Shown piece after piece: positions 24,508-33,257 of a stretch of 64,000 nt of DNA. Position 1 is the first letter of the stretch. Every line of letters starts with the position of its first letter. Both the position numbers and the translations under genes were made by a program. The notes under the pieces are model-generated. The model did no database searches. It was not told the DNA's origin and was given only the letters and a program-made list of their open reading frames with translations. Source of the stretch: WTKG01 sp963735005 (GTDB lineage Bacteria; Actinomycetota; Actinomycetes; Actinomycetales; Demequinaceae); the NCBI GenBank assembly GCA_963735005.1, contig CAVTJA010000007.1, forward strand, positions 1 through 64,000, in the 5' to 3' direction.

Positions 24508-25226
24508 CCACCACGATTACCGACGGTAGCGTGACGCTCAAGGACGTCACCAAGACGTTCGGCACGGGCGCCGCGGCCGTGCACGCCCTCAAGGGCGTCG
24601 ACCTACACATCGACGCCGGCGAGCTTGTCGTCATCCTGGGCCCGTCTGGCTCCGGCAAGACCACCCTGTGCAACATCATCGGCGGCATCGACTCCGCCAC
24701 CAGCGGCAGCGTCAACGTCGCCGGCAACGAGATCTCGGGGCGCAACCCGGGTGACCTCAGCGACTTCCGGCGCGAGAACGTGGGCTTCGTCTTCCAGTTC
24801 TTCAACCTGATCCCGACGCTCACCGCCAAGGAGAACGTCGACGTCATCATCGAACTCACCGACCGGGGCAACAAGACCAAGGTCAAGTCCCTGCTGGAGG
24901 ACGTGGGCCTCGGCGACCGCGCCAACAACTTCCCCGCCCAACTGTCCGGCGGCCAGCAGCAGCGGGTCGCGCTTGCTAGGGCCCTCGCTACTGAACCCAA
25001 CATCCTGTTGGCCGACGAGCCCACCGGCGCGCTCGACCTCGCTACGGGCCGCCAGATCCTCGAGCTCATGCAGCGCCTGCACCGCGAGGGCAAGACGATT
25101 ATCATCGTCACCCACAACGCGTCAGTCGCGCAGATCGCGGACCGCGTCGTCACCGTCGTCGACGGCAAGATTCGCAGCGTCGAGAAGAACGCCAAGCCGC
25201 TCCCGGCCGCGAAGGTGACGTGGTAA
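24504..25226 (+). CDS. ABC transporter ATP-binding protein, MacB/LolD type
   Basis: A 240-residue nucleotide-binding subunit: Walker A GPSGSGKTTL (about 45-54), Q-loop FVFQFFNLIPTLTAKENV, signature LSGGQQQRVALARALA, Walker B ILLADEPTGALD, switch histidine IVTHN. The FFNLIPTLTAKENV and DEPTGALD wording is that of the MacB/LolD/FtsE branch, which works with FtsX-domain permeases by mechanotransmission rather than classical import. The partner permease follows immediately. Confidence 0.95.
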   Translation: MTTTITDGSVTLKDVTKTFGTGAAAVHALKGVDLHIDAGELVVILGPSGSGKTTLCNIIGGIDSATSGSVNVAGNEISGRNPGDLSDFRRENVGFVFQFFNLIPTLTAKENVDVIIELTDRGNKTKVKSLLEDVGLGDRANNFPAQLSGGQQQRVALARALATEPNILLADEPTGALDLATGRQILELMQRLHREGKTIIIVTHNASVAQIADRVVTVVDGKIRSVEKNAKPLPAAKVTW

Positions 25227-27565
25227 TCACGATGCGAGCCACAACACTCAAGGGCATCCGCGACCTGCGCCGCCAGCGTGGACAGGTCATCGCGGTGGCC
25301 ATCACGATCATGCTTGGCGTACTGCTGTACGTCGCGACCGCCGGGGCGTTCCTCAACCTGAAGGCCTCCTATCAAGGCACCTACGACCGGCTCCACTTCG
25401 CCGACCTCACCGCCACCGGCGGGGACGCGTCGCAGGTGGCCGACGCCGCGCTTGGCGCTGGCGCCGAGCGCGCCACCACGCGGGTCCAGAACGACCCGCC
25501 CCTGAAGATCGACGGCACCACGCTTGTCGGCCGAATCGTCGGCATGCCCGTGGGCGAGCGCCCCGCGGTGGGCGACATCGACGTGATCGACGGTGCGTAC
25601 CTGGACTCCGCGTCGGGGCAGGCGCTCGTCGAGAAGCACGCGGCCGAGGCGTTCAACATCTCCGTCGGCGACTCCGTGAGCGTGTTCGCGGGCGGCCAGT
25701 GGAACGACGTCACGGTGGCCGGCGTCGCCGTGTCCGCCGAATACATCTGGCCTGCGCGCAACCGCCAGGACGTGCTGAGCGACTCGAAGTCGTTCGCAGT
25801 GCTGTTCGTCCCCGAAGCGCTCGCCGAACAGTGGGCGGGCACTGGCCCCAACCAGGCTCTTGTAACCCTGCCAAGCGACGCACCGTCCGGCACGGAAGCT
25901 GCGGTCACCGCGAAGATGCGCGGCGCGGGTGCGGCCGACGTCACCCCGTGGCAGGACCAGGCCTCGCAGGCCACCCTGCAGGAGGACCTCGACGGCTTCA
26001 ACGAGATGTCCGTGGCCTTCCCGATGCTGTTCCTGACCGCCGCCGCCGTCGCGTCGTACGTGCTCCTCGCGCGCCGCATCCTCCAGGAGCGCCCGATCAT
26101 CGGCACACTCATGGCATCGGGCGCTCGCCGCGGCCGCGTGCTGCGTCACTACCTTGGCCAGGGCCTTGCCGTCGGGTTGCTCGGATCGGTCGTCGGAGTC
26201 GCGCTGGGGCTGCTGGCGAACAGCGCGGTTACCAAGGCGTACACAGGCGCGCTCGGCATCCCCGACACGGTCGTGAACTTTCACCCCGCGCTGGTGCTGA
26301 ACGGCCTGCTGTTCGGCGTGGTGGTGGGCGTGCTCGGCGCGCTCGCGCCCGCGATCACCGCGTCCCGCACCGCGCCCGCCGAGGCCATGAGGTCGGTGGC
26401 GCCGCCACCCAAGCCGGGCCCCTGGGCGCGGTTCGTCGCGCGCCTCGACCGCCTCCCCGCGACCGTCAGGATGGCGCTCCGCGACGTCGGCCGCAGCCGC
26501 CGCCGCACCCTCGCGACGATGCTCGGCTCCGTGCTTGCCATGGTGCTTGTGCTCGCCACCATCGGCCTCGTGACGAGCATGCTCGACGCGCTCCACGTGC
26601 AGTTCCACGAAATCAACAAGGAGGACGCGTCTGTCTCCGTTGACTCGACCGTCGCCGGCCAAGCGCCGCAGGTGCTCGCGGGCGTGCCTGGCGTCGCGAT
26701 CGTCGAGCCCACGTCGCTCGGCTCGATCGTGGCATCGTCGGGTGACCTGACCTACGCGACGTCGCTGCGCGGCTTCGAGCCTGGCACGACGCTGCACGGC
26801 TTCCGCAGCACTGACGGCTCGTACATTGATCTCCCCAAGGACGGCGTCCTCGCCGGCCAGGCGCTCGCCGACGCGCTCGACGTGAGCGTAGGCGACACCA
26901 TAACCCTGGCGACGGACACCGACAGCCGCTCGGTAACCCTGGTGGGCCTGCTCAACGAGCCGCTCGGCACCACCGTCTATTCGTCGGAGGAGTTCGCGTC
27001 GAGCCTGCTCCCGGACACGGGCGTCACCACCTTCGTAGTCGGCTTCGACGACGGCGTAGACCGCGACGCCATGCGCAACACGATCACCGGCGAGTCCGGC
27101 GTGGTCGCGTATGTCGACGCGAAGGCGCTAGCCCAGACCGTAGATCAGTACCTGGGACTGTTCTGGGCCTTCGCGGGCGTCATGATCGCGCTCGGCGCAG
27201 TCCTGGCCCTCGCCGTCATCTACGTGACGATGGCCGTGAACATCGTCGAGCGCACGAACGAGCTCGCGACGCTTCGCGCCGCCGGAGTCCCGCTACGCAA
27301 GGTCGCGGGGACGATCGCCACCGAAAGCCTGGTCGCGACCGCGCTCGGGCTGCCGTTCGGGCTTGGGCTGGGGGTGCTCGCCGCCAAGGCGTTCCTCGCG
27401 AGCTTCTCAAGCGACCTGTTCTCGATCGACCTCGTGTGGCAGTGGTGGGTCTTGCCCGCGACTGCGCTTGGCGTCCTCGCCGCCGCGGCAATCTCGCAGT
27501 GGCCGGCGGCCCGAGCGATCAAGCACGTCGACATCGCGAAGGTGGTGCGCGAACGCTCGGCCTAG
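25220..27565 (+). CDS. ABC transporter permease with two FtsX domains
   Basis: A 781-residue permease: N-terminal helix, a large extracytoplasmic domain (about 45-255), three helices of the first FtsX domain (about 265-395), a second extracytoplasmic domain (about 450-620), and the last three FtsX helices (about 640-770). With the ATPase it forms a MacB-like exporter of peptides, lipids or antibiotics at the cell envelope. The start is GTG 25220, overlapping the ATPase stop, or ATG 25232 four codons later. The substrate is unknown. Confidence 0.9.
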   Translation: MVITMRATTLKGIRDLRRQRGQVIAVAITIMLGVLLYVATAGAFLNLKASYQGTYDRLHFADLTATGGDASQVADAALGAGAERATTRVQNDPPLKIDGTTLVGRIVGMPVGERPAVGDIDVIDGAYLDSASGQALVEKHAAEAFNISVGDSVSVFAGGQWNDVTVAGVAVSAEYIWPARNRQDVLSDSKSFAVLFVPEALAEQWAGTGPNQALVTLPSDAPSGTEAAVTAKMRGAGAADVTPWQDQASQATLQEDLDGFNEMSVAFPMLFLTAAAVASYVLLARRILQERPIIGTLMASGARRGRVLRHYLGQGLAVGLLGSVVGVALGLLANSAVTKAYTGALGIPDTVVNFHPALVLNGLLFGVVVGVLGALAPAITASRTAPAEAMRSVAPPPKPGPWARFVARLDRLPATVRMALRDVGRSRRRTLATMLGSVLAMVLVLATIGLVTSMLDALHVQFHEINKEDASVSVDSTVAGQAPQVLAGVPGVAIVEPTSLGSIVASSGDLTYATSLRGFEPGTTLHGFRSTDGSYIDLPKDGVLAGQALADALDVSVGDTITLATDTDSRSVTLVGLLNEPLGTTVYSSEEFASSLLPDTGVTTFVVGFDDGVDRDAMRNTITGESGVVAYVDAKALAQTVDQYLGLFWAFAGVMIALGAVLALAVIYVTMAVNIVERTNELATLRAAGVPLRKVAGTIATESLVATALGLPFGLGLGVLAAKAFLASFSSDLFSIDLVWQWWVLPATALGVLAAAAISQWPAARAIKHVDIAKVVRERSA

Positions 27566-27620
27566 CCGGCCGCGGCGGCGCTCCTAGACTGGGCTATCGC
27601 CTCACCGCCTAGGGGGCATC

Positions 27621-28416
27621 ATGGCCGCAGCAACACCTCGCGACACCGTCGCGCGCATCGCCGCGCGGCTGCGCGCCGCGGGGAGCGTGTTCGCGGAGGA
27701 CGAGGCCGAGATCCTGCTCGCGGAGGCCGCGCGCGGGGCGGCGCTGGAGGACCTCCTCTCGCGCCGCCTCGCCGGCGAGCCGCTGGAGTACGTGGTCGGG
27801 TGGGCGGACTTCGCGGGCGTCCGATGCGCGGTAGGGCCCGGCGTGTTCGTGCCCCGCGCGCGCAGCGCGCTGCTCGTGGACGAGGCCGTGCGCCTCGCCC
27901 CGCCGCGGCGCGACCGCCGTCGAACTGTGTTGCGGCTCCGGGGCGATCAGCGCGGCCATCGCGGCGCGCCGGCCGGACGTGACCATGCACGCGGCCGACA
28001 TCGACGACACCGCAGCCGCCTTCGCGCGCCGCAACCTCGCCGGCACCGGCGCTGCGGTGTACGTGGGCGACCTCGACGCGCCCTTGCCTACGGTCCTCGC
28101 GGGTGCGGTGGACGTGGTGGTCGCTTGCGCGCCTTACGTGCCCTCCGCCGAGATCACCTTCATGCCACGGGAAGCGCGGGACTTCGAGCCGCGCGTCTCG
28201 CTCGACGGCGGCCCGGACGGCACCACCGTGCAGGCGGGCGTCGCGGCGGCCGCCGCGAGACTGCTCAAGCCCGGCGGCGCGCTGATCCTCGAGACCAGCG
28301 AGGCGCTTGCGGGCCGAACCGTCGCGGCGTGCGAGCGCGCTGGGCTCGCCGCGAGCATCGTCGAGCGGGAAGACATCGACGCCGTCGCTGTCGTCGCGCG
28401 CAGGGCGAGCCCCTAA
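27621..28416 (+). pseudogene. protein N5-glutamine methyltransferase-like (HemK/PrmC family), frameshifted
   Basis: The N-terminal helical part (AAGSVFAEDEAEILLAEAAR, LAGEPLEYVVGWADFAGV) is that of the PrmC/HemK family. After a one-base frame change near 27905 the SAM motif AVELCCGSGAISAAIA appears, and the rest reads to 28416. The catalytic NPPY of true PrmC is replaced by ACAPYVP, as in a divergent actinobacterial branch annotated as putative methyltransferases. The repaired length is about 265 residues. The substrate is therefore uncertain. The start follows AGGGGG. Confidence 0.75.
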
Positions 28417-28443
28417 CCCTCGCGGACGTGATGTATAGAAAAC

Positions 28444-28472
28444 TTGACACGATGTCAGCAAGGCCTTACATT
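28444..28472 (+). promoter_or_regulatory. sigma-70-like promoter with two small palindromes
   Basis: TTGACA at 28444-28449 and TACATT at 28467-28472 with exactly 17 bases between. The -35 overlaps TGACA-CGA-TGTCA (28445-28457) and the -10 overlaps ACATT-CATC-AATGT (28468-28481). It precedes the membrane-protein cassette that ends in an XRE regulator, which may bind one of these sites. Confidence 0.65.
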
Positions 28473-28507
28473 CATCAATGTCAGAGTTTCTTTACATTGG
28501 AGTCATC

Positions 28508-28930
28508 ATGGGTTTCGAAGAGAAGAACCAGTGGGCGTACGGCCTCGCCGCGCTGCTGGTAGGTGGCACGTACTTCACGTGGCTCTTCACCAAGGTCGCG
28601 AACGCGGACGCCGTCGCGGACATCTCGTACGTGCGCACCCTGCTGTGGGCGATCGGCGCCGGCATCGTCGCGAACATGGTCTTCGGGATGTTCGCCCGCG
28701 CCTCGAACCCCAAGGAGGCCGACAAGACCGACGAGCGCGACCGCAACGTCGGTCGGTTCGCCGACCAGATCACCTACATCATCTTCGCGTCCCTGATCGT
28801 GGGCCCGTTCGCACTGGCGCTCGTGGACGCAGAGACCTTCTGGATCGCCAACGCCATCTACGGCGCGTACGTGCTCGCCGCAATCACCGGCGTCGTCGCG
28901 CGGTCAATCATCTACCGGAAGGGCGCCTAG
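28508..28930 (+). CDS. small four-helix membrane protein, paralog 1 of cassette (DUF2178-like)
   Basis: A 140-residue protein: FEEK near the N-terminus, two helices, a cytosolic loop with TDERDRNVGRFAD, then two helices with ETFWIANAIYG. The same layout occurs in the next two genes, so they are tandem paralogs. ATG 28508 follows GGAG; an upstream in-frame ATG at 28478 lies within the promoter region. I do not know a function. Similar proteins (DUF2178-like) often sit beside a small XRE regulator, as here. Confidence 0.7.
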   Translation: MGFEEKNQWAYGLAALLVGGTYFTWLFTKVANADAVADISYVRTLLWAIGAGIVANMVFGMFARASNPKEADKTDERDRNVGRFADQITYIIFASLIVGPFALALVDAETFWIANAIYGAYVLAAITGVVARSIIYRKGA

Positions 28931-28932
28931 CC

Positions 28933-29388
28933 ATGGCCAAGAATGACATCCCGGCCGACGAGATCGGCTTCGAGGAGAAGCACCAGTACACGGGGCTCGG
29001 CCTCTCCCTCATCTCGATTGCCGTCTACCTTGCGATCGTCCTGACCCGGGTCTTCACCGACGACGTGTCTGTCACCAAGGTCGCGTGGCAAGGGCCGATG
29101 CTGCTGGTCATCGCGGTCGGCGGTGGGCTCTACGGGATTGGCTACGGGATCGCGCGAACTCGCCAAAAGGGCCAAGCCAAGGACGCGCGCGACGCGGAGA
29201 TCGATCGTTACGGAGACGCTACCGGGGGCGGCCTCCTCAGCCTCACGGTGTTCGTGACGATCATCCTGCTGGCGCTTGGCGTCGACACCTTCTGGGTCGC
29301 GCACAACCTGTTCCTCGGCTCATGGTTCGCGTCGTTCATCGGCTCGGCGTCCAAAGCCGCCGCGTACCGCGAAGGGATCCCCTCGTGA
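28933..29388 (+). CDS. small four-helix membrane protein, paralog 2 of cassette
   Basis: A 151-residue protein with the same build as its neighbours: IGFEEKHQY, two helices (LGLSLISIAVYLAIVLTRV, PMLLVIAVGGGLYGIGYGI), the charged loop KDARDAEIDRYGDATG, two more helices with DTFWVAHNLFLG, and AAAYREG near the end. It starts two bases after the previous stop and its own stop overlaps the next start (GTGA), so translation is coupled. Confidence 0.7.
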   Translation: MAKNDIPADEIGFEEKHQYTGLGLSLISIAVYLAIVLTRVFTDDVSVTKVAWQGPMLLVIAVGGGLYGIGYGIARTRQKGQAKDARDAEIDRYGDATGGGLLSLTVFVTIILLALGVDTFWVAHNLFLGSWFASFIGSASKAAAYREGIPS

Positions 29389-29831
29389 CCGTCAGCCAGC
29401 GCGCAGTGTGGGCGCAGGTCATCGTGATGCCGCTCATCCTTGTCGCGTACTTCGCCGTGGTCCTCACGCGCGCAGCGGACCGCCCCATCGAGGACGTCAG
29501 CTGGATCGTCCCGATGATCTGGGCCATGGGCTCGGTCATCGTGGGCGTCATCGTCGGCACCATCGCCTCGGCCATTGGCCACGGCGTCCGGGCTTCACGG
29601 CACGGGGAGGACCCGGACTTCGAAGACGGCGACGTCCGCGACAAGGAGATCGAGAAGATCGGCAACCTCAAGGGCATGGGCTTCACCAGCTTGGGCACGG
29701 TGGCCGTGATCGTCCTGGCGATGCTGCGCGTCGACCACTTCTGGATCGCCAACGCGATGTTCCTCGCCGGGATGCTCGGCGGCATCCGCGGCGGCTTCGC
29801 CAAGCTGCGCGCGTACCGGGAGGGCTTCTAG
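29385..29831 (+). CDS. small four-helix membrane protein, paralog 3 of cassette
   Basis: A 148-residue protein starting at GTG 29385. Two helices, the loop GDVRDKEIEKIGNLKG, then two helices with DHFWIANAMFLAGMLGG and the ending LRAYREGF, matching AAAYREG of paralog 2. The three proteins share the R-D-x-E/V-I core of the loop and F-W-I/V-A-N/H of helix 4. They may assemble as a hetero-oligomer. Function unknown. Confidence 0.7.
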   Translation: MTVSQRAVWAQVIVMPLILVAYFAVVLTRAADRPIEDVSWIVPMIWAMGSVIVGVIVGTIASAIGHGVRASRHGEDPDFEDGDVRDKEIEKIGNLKGMGFTSLGTVAVIVLAMLRVDHFWIANAMFLAGMLGGIRGGFAKLRAYREGF

Positions 29832-29833
29832 CA

Positions 29834-30061
29834 ATGTCCAAGTCCACCAAGGTCACCAACTCGATCCGCGCGCTGCGGTTTGCCAAGGGTGAGATGACGC
29901 AGGCCGACCTGGCCGAAGCCGTCGGCGTCACTCGGCAGACCATCATCGCGATCGAGCAGGGACGGTACTCGCCGTCACTGGAGATGGCCTTCCAGATCGC
30001 GAAGGCGTTCGGGGTGCCCCTCGACGACGTCTTCCAGTACCCGGACGAAGGGGGCGACTAA
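29834..30061 (+). CDS. XRE family helix-turn-helix regulator
   Basis: A 75-residue protein that is little more than one HTH_3 domain: SIRALRFAKGEMTQADLAEA, VGVTRQTIIAIEQGRYSPSL, EMAFQIAKAFGVPLDDVFQY. This is the short YozG/Cro-like type that accompanies DUF2178-like membrane proteins. It starts two bases after paralog 3 and most likely regulates the cassette promoter at 28444-28481. Confidence 0.9.
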   Translation: MSKSTKVTNSIRALRFAKGEMTQADLAEAVGVTRQTIIAIEQGRYSPSLEMAFQIAKAFGVPLDDVFQYPDEGGD

Positions 30062-30119
30062 TCACCACGACCGCCCTTCGGCGCCTCCGCTAGCCCGCAC
30101 AACGTCACACCACAAGACA

Positions 30120-30136
30120 AGCCCGACACCCGGGCT
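30120..30136 (+). terminator. small hairpin after the XRE gene
   Basis: AGCCCG/CGGGCT with a five-base loop, about 60 bases after the XRE stop. A second small stem, ACACC/GGTGT (30146-30162), follows. No T-tract is seen, so it is only a possible terminator or leader structure of the next gene. Confidence 0.3.
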
Positions 30137-30211
30137 CTACGAACGACACCCAAAAACGGTGTGGAGACGTCATGACCAGCACCACCAACACCACCACGAA
30201 GGAGAAGACTC

Positions 30212-30895
30212 ATGCAAGAGCTCAAGAAGACGGCCCGCTGGGCCGGACTGTCGTACCTCGGAGTCGGAATCACCGGAATGATCGGATTCCTGCTCATTCG
30301 GCCAGAGCTGCTCGTCGAGGGCGACACCGTCGCCACCGCCGCCAACATCGTCAATCACGAAGCACTCGCCCGCCTGGGCGTCGCCATGGAGATCGGCATC
30401 GTCGCTACGCAGGCGCTCGCGGCCCTGTGGTTCTTCCGCATGTTCCGCGTCGGTGGACTCGTTGCCAGGCCAGCGCGCTCGCCGCATTCGCACTCATGAA
30501 TTCCGTCAGCCATCATGGCCAGCGCGGGGTTCCTCGCCACCTCCGTATCGACCGCCGTCGACGGCGGCTCGGCGGAGACCGTCGGACTCATGTACGACCT
30601 CAGCGGGAACGCCTGGGGCGTCGGCAACCTGTTCTTTGGGCTGTGGCTCATCCCGATGGGCCTGCTCGTGCGTCGCTCGGGCTGGATGCCCAAGCCGCTC
30701 AGCTGGTTCCTGATCGCGGGCGGCGCCGGATACATCGCCGCAACCTTCACCGGGTACCTGCTGCCGGACGCGACCACCCTCACCGAACTGCTGCCGTCGG
30801 CGGCCGACGTAGGCGAGTTCTGGATGATCGCCGCGCTGCTGTACATCGGCTTCAGCTCGAGGGCCGCGGCGAAGAGGGCGGTGGTCGCCCCCTGA
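30212..30895 (+). pseudogene. DUF4386 membrane protein, two compensating frameshifts
   Basis: The protein has about six membrane segments: ARWAGLSYLGVGITGMIGFL, a second helix (MEIGIVATQALAALWFF), then after two frame changes (near 30465 and 30505) ASALAAFALMNSVS, ASAGFLATSVSTAVD and the C-terminal half with GNAWGVGNLFFGLWLIPMG and FTGYLLPDATTL, all typical of DUF4386. The two shifts cancel out, so the C-terminal half is back in the original frame. The repaired length is about 228 residues. Start ATG follows GAAGGAG. Function of the family is unknown. It stands between the XRE cassette and the MmpL gene. Confidence 0.75.
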
Positions 30896-30995
30896 CACTC
30901 ACACCCCCGCGGCCCTAGCGCCGCCGCAACTACCCCCCCCACAACGCGATCGACCACGCCGTGGCCGAGCGCACCCAAAAACAAGGAGAACAGCA

Positions 30996-33161
30996 ATGAA
31001 GATTGGGCTCACCGGGCGCATCGCCCGATCGTCCGCGGAGCATCCGTGGCGCACCGTGAGCGCGTGGATCGTGATCCTGGCGGCGGCCGTGTGGCTCGCC
31101 GGCAGCGTCAACGACAACCTCACGCTCGAATCCAAGAACCTCGTCACCACGGAGTCGGACACCGCCTTCTCGCTCGCCGAGCAGTACCGACCCGATCCGA
31201 ACGGCGACGTATACGTCGAGGCCGCCGTCGTGTCGTCCGACCAGTTCGCGTTCGGCGACCCGGAGTTCACGGCCGCCGTCGGCGACACTGTCGCGGCGCT
31301 GTCGGCGCTCGACGGCGTCTACGAGATCCAGGCCCCGGCCGCCGGCTCACCCACTGTGTCCCAGTCCGGCCACGCCGCGCTCGTGACGTACGTGACCGAG
31401 CGTGACGACGCCGTGAGCTCGGCGGCGCTCGACGCGCTAGCCGCGCTCGACTCCGAGTCGGTCCGCGTGCTGCCGTCCGGCCCCGGCACGTTCAACGTCG
31501 CGTTCAACCAGCTTGCGGCGGATGAACTTGGCAAGTCCGAGGGCTTCGGCATCATCGTGGCGCTCATCATCTTGATCGTGGTGTTCGGGGCGCTCGCCGC
31601 CGCCGGGCTGCCGATCGGCGTGGGCATCGTGTCAATCGTCACGACGCTCGGCATCATCTCGGCACTCGGGCGCCTCTTCGAGATGTACGACGCAGCGGTC
31701 ACGCTGGCAGGAATGCTGGGCCTCGCGCTCGGTATCGACTACTCGCTCGTGGCGATACAGCGTTTCCGCGAGGAGCTGGCGAAGGGGCACACCGTACTCG
31801 ACGCCGTCACCATCACCGGCAGCACCGCAAACCGCGCCATCCTGCTGTCCGGCGCGACCGTCGTCGTATCGCTCGCGGGGCTGATGTTCATCCCCACGAA
31901 CGCGCTGTACGCCATCTCCATCGGCGCGGGCTTCGTCGCTATCGTGTCGGTGTGCTCGGCGTTGACGCTGCTACCCGCTGTGCTGCGGCTGCTTGGCCAT
32001 CGCGTGAACAAGGGGCGCGTGCCCACGGCCCACCCCGGCACGGTGTCTCCGCGGTGGGTGCGTCTCGCGAAGCGCGTGACGGCGCGACCGGCGCTTTCTG
32101 CGACCGCGGGCATCCTGGTGCTGCTCGTGCTCGCCACCCCGCTGCTGTCCATCCGGCTCGCGACGAACGGTCCCGACGGCCTGCCCGCGGACTTCGTCGT
32201 GCGCGAGTCGAACCAGGTGCTCGTGAACGAATTCGGCTACGGCCAGGCGAGCACCTTCGTGGTCGTGGAGGACGCGTCTGCCAACCGTGCGGGCGTTGAC
32301 GCGCTCGCCGCCGCTGTCGAGGCCGACCCCGGCTTCGAGGGCACCACCGTGGACTGGCGCGGCGACGTCGCGTTCGTCGACACCCACGACGCCTTCGCCT
32401 CGGACGACACGAGGTCGAAGGAGTCCATCGACCGACTACGCGGCGAGCTGATCCCGGCCGCCCTCGGCGAGGACGCGCGCGCGTACGTCGCGGGCGACAA
32501 CGTCAAGGTGTTCGATGAGGTGGGCCTGTTCGCCACCCACAGTTGGAAGGTCGTGCTCGCCGTCCTCGGCGTCAGCTTCCTGATCCTGCTGGTGGTGTTC
32601 CGGTCGATCGTCATCCCGCTCAAGGCGATCGCGCTCAACCTGCTGGGCGTCGGGGCGGCGTTCGGAACGCTCGTCGCAGCGTTCCAGTTCGGGTGGGGAC
32701 GGTTCCTCGGCCTGCCCGAGGTCTCCTCCATCTCGCCCTATATGCCCATCTTCATCTTCGCCCTCGTGTTCGGGCTGTCGATGGACTATCACGTGTTCCT
32801 CCTCAGCCGGATCAAGGAGGGTTACGACACGACCCGGGACAACGAGAAGTCGATTGTGGATGGGCTCTCGCGGACCGGGCCGCTCATCACGGGCGCCGCT
32901 GTCATCATGGTGGCCGTGTTCGGCGGCTTCGCGGCTGCCGGCATCCCAGAGATGGCGCAGTGGGGCTTCGGCCTCGCGGCCGGCGTGCTGATCGACGCCA
33001 CGGTGATCCGCATCCTGCTGGTGCCCGCCGCCATGGCCTGGCTCGGGACGTCCAACTGGTACCTGCCGTCGTGGCTCCAGTGGCTGCCCAAGACGAGCCT
33101 CGAGGCCGTGGCCCCGGCGCCCGCCAATGAACGTGGGGAACTCGAGCCGGCACTCGTGTGA
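30996..33161 (+). CDS. MMPL family RND-type membrane transporter
   Basis: A 721-residue RND protein with 12 membrane helices in two repeats, each with an extracytoplasmic domain after its first helix. The proton-relay motifs GIDYSLVAIQRFREEL (first repeat) and GLSMDYHVFLLSRIKEGY (second repeat) carry the conserved D-Y pairs. MmpL proteins export lipids, siderophores or drugs. No lipid-biosynthesis genes are adjacent, so export of a toxic compound or membrane stress relief is as likely. Start has AAGGAG. Two strong hairpins follow. Confidence 0.9.
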   Translation: MKIGLTGRIARSSAEHPWRTVSAWIVILAAAVWLAGSVNDNLTLESKNLVTTESDTAFSLAEQYRPDPNGDVYVEAAVVSSDQFAFGDPEFTAAVGDTVAALSALDGVYEIQAPAAGSPTVSQSGHAALVTYVTERDDAVSSAALDALAALDSESVRVLPSGPGTFNVAFNQLAADELGKSEGFGIIVALIILIVVFGALAAAGLPIGVGIVSIVTTLGIISALGRLFEMYDAAVTLAGMLGLALGIDYSLVAIQRFREELAKGHTVLDAVTITGSTANRAILLSGATVVVSLAGLMFIPTNALYAISIGAGFVAIVSVCSALTLLPAVLRLLGHRVNKGRVPTAHPGTVSPRWVRLAKRVTARPALSATAGILVLLVLATPLLSIRLATNGPDGLPADFVVRESNQVLVNEFGYGQASTFVVVEDASANRAGVDALAAAVEADPGFEGTTVDWRGDVAFVDTHDAFASDDTRSKESIDRLRGELIPAALGEDARAYVAGDNVKVFDEVGLFATHSWKVVLAVLGVSFLILLVVFRSIVIPLKAIALNLLGVGAAFGTLVAAFQFGWGRFLGLPEVSSISPYMPIFIFALVFGLSMDYHVFLLSRIKEGYDTTRDNEKSIVDGLSRTGPLITGAAVIMVAVFGGFAAAGIPEMAQWGFGLAAGVLIDATVIRILLVPAAMAWLGTSNWYLPSWLQWLPKTSLEAVAPAPANERGELEPALV

Positions 33162-33167
33162 TCCGCG

Positions 33168-33228
33168 GCGGGGCGAACGCCCCGCGCTGCGACCGGCGGC
33201 CCGTCCCTTCGCGGGGGCGGGCCGTCGG
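33168..33228 (+). terminator. double GC-rich hairpin after the MMPL gene
   Basis: Stem 1: GCGGGGCG/CGCCCCGC at 33168-33185. Stem 2: about 15 bp at 33193-33207 against 33214-33228 around TTCGCG, with one G-T pair or mismatch. It lies between the convergent MMPL and septum-formation genes and can act on both strands. Confidence 0.6.
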
Positions 33229-33257
33229 CGCTCGTCTACCGCGGCCGGCCGCTCGAG

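Noticed and set aside
24464..26797. 777-codon open frame on the minus strand across the ABC transporter genes
   Set aside because: It is antisense to a clear TetR end, ABC ATPase and FtsX permease. Its product is Arg/His/Gly-rich low complexity, typical of high-GC shadow frames.
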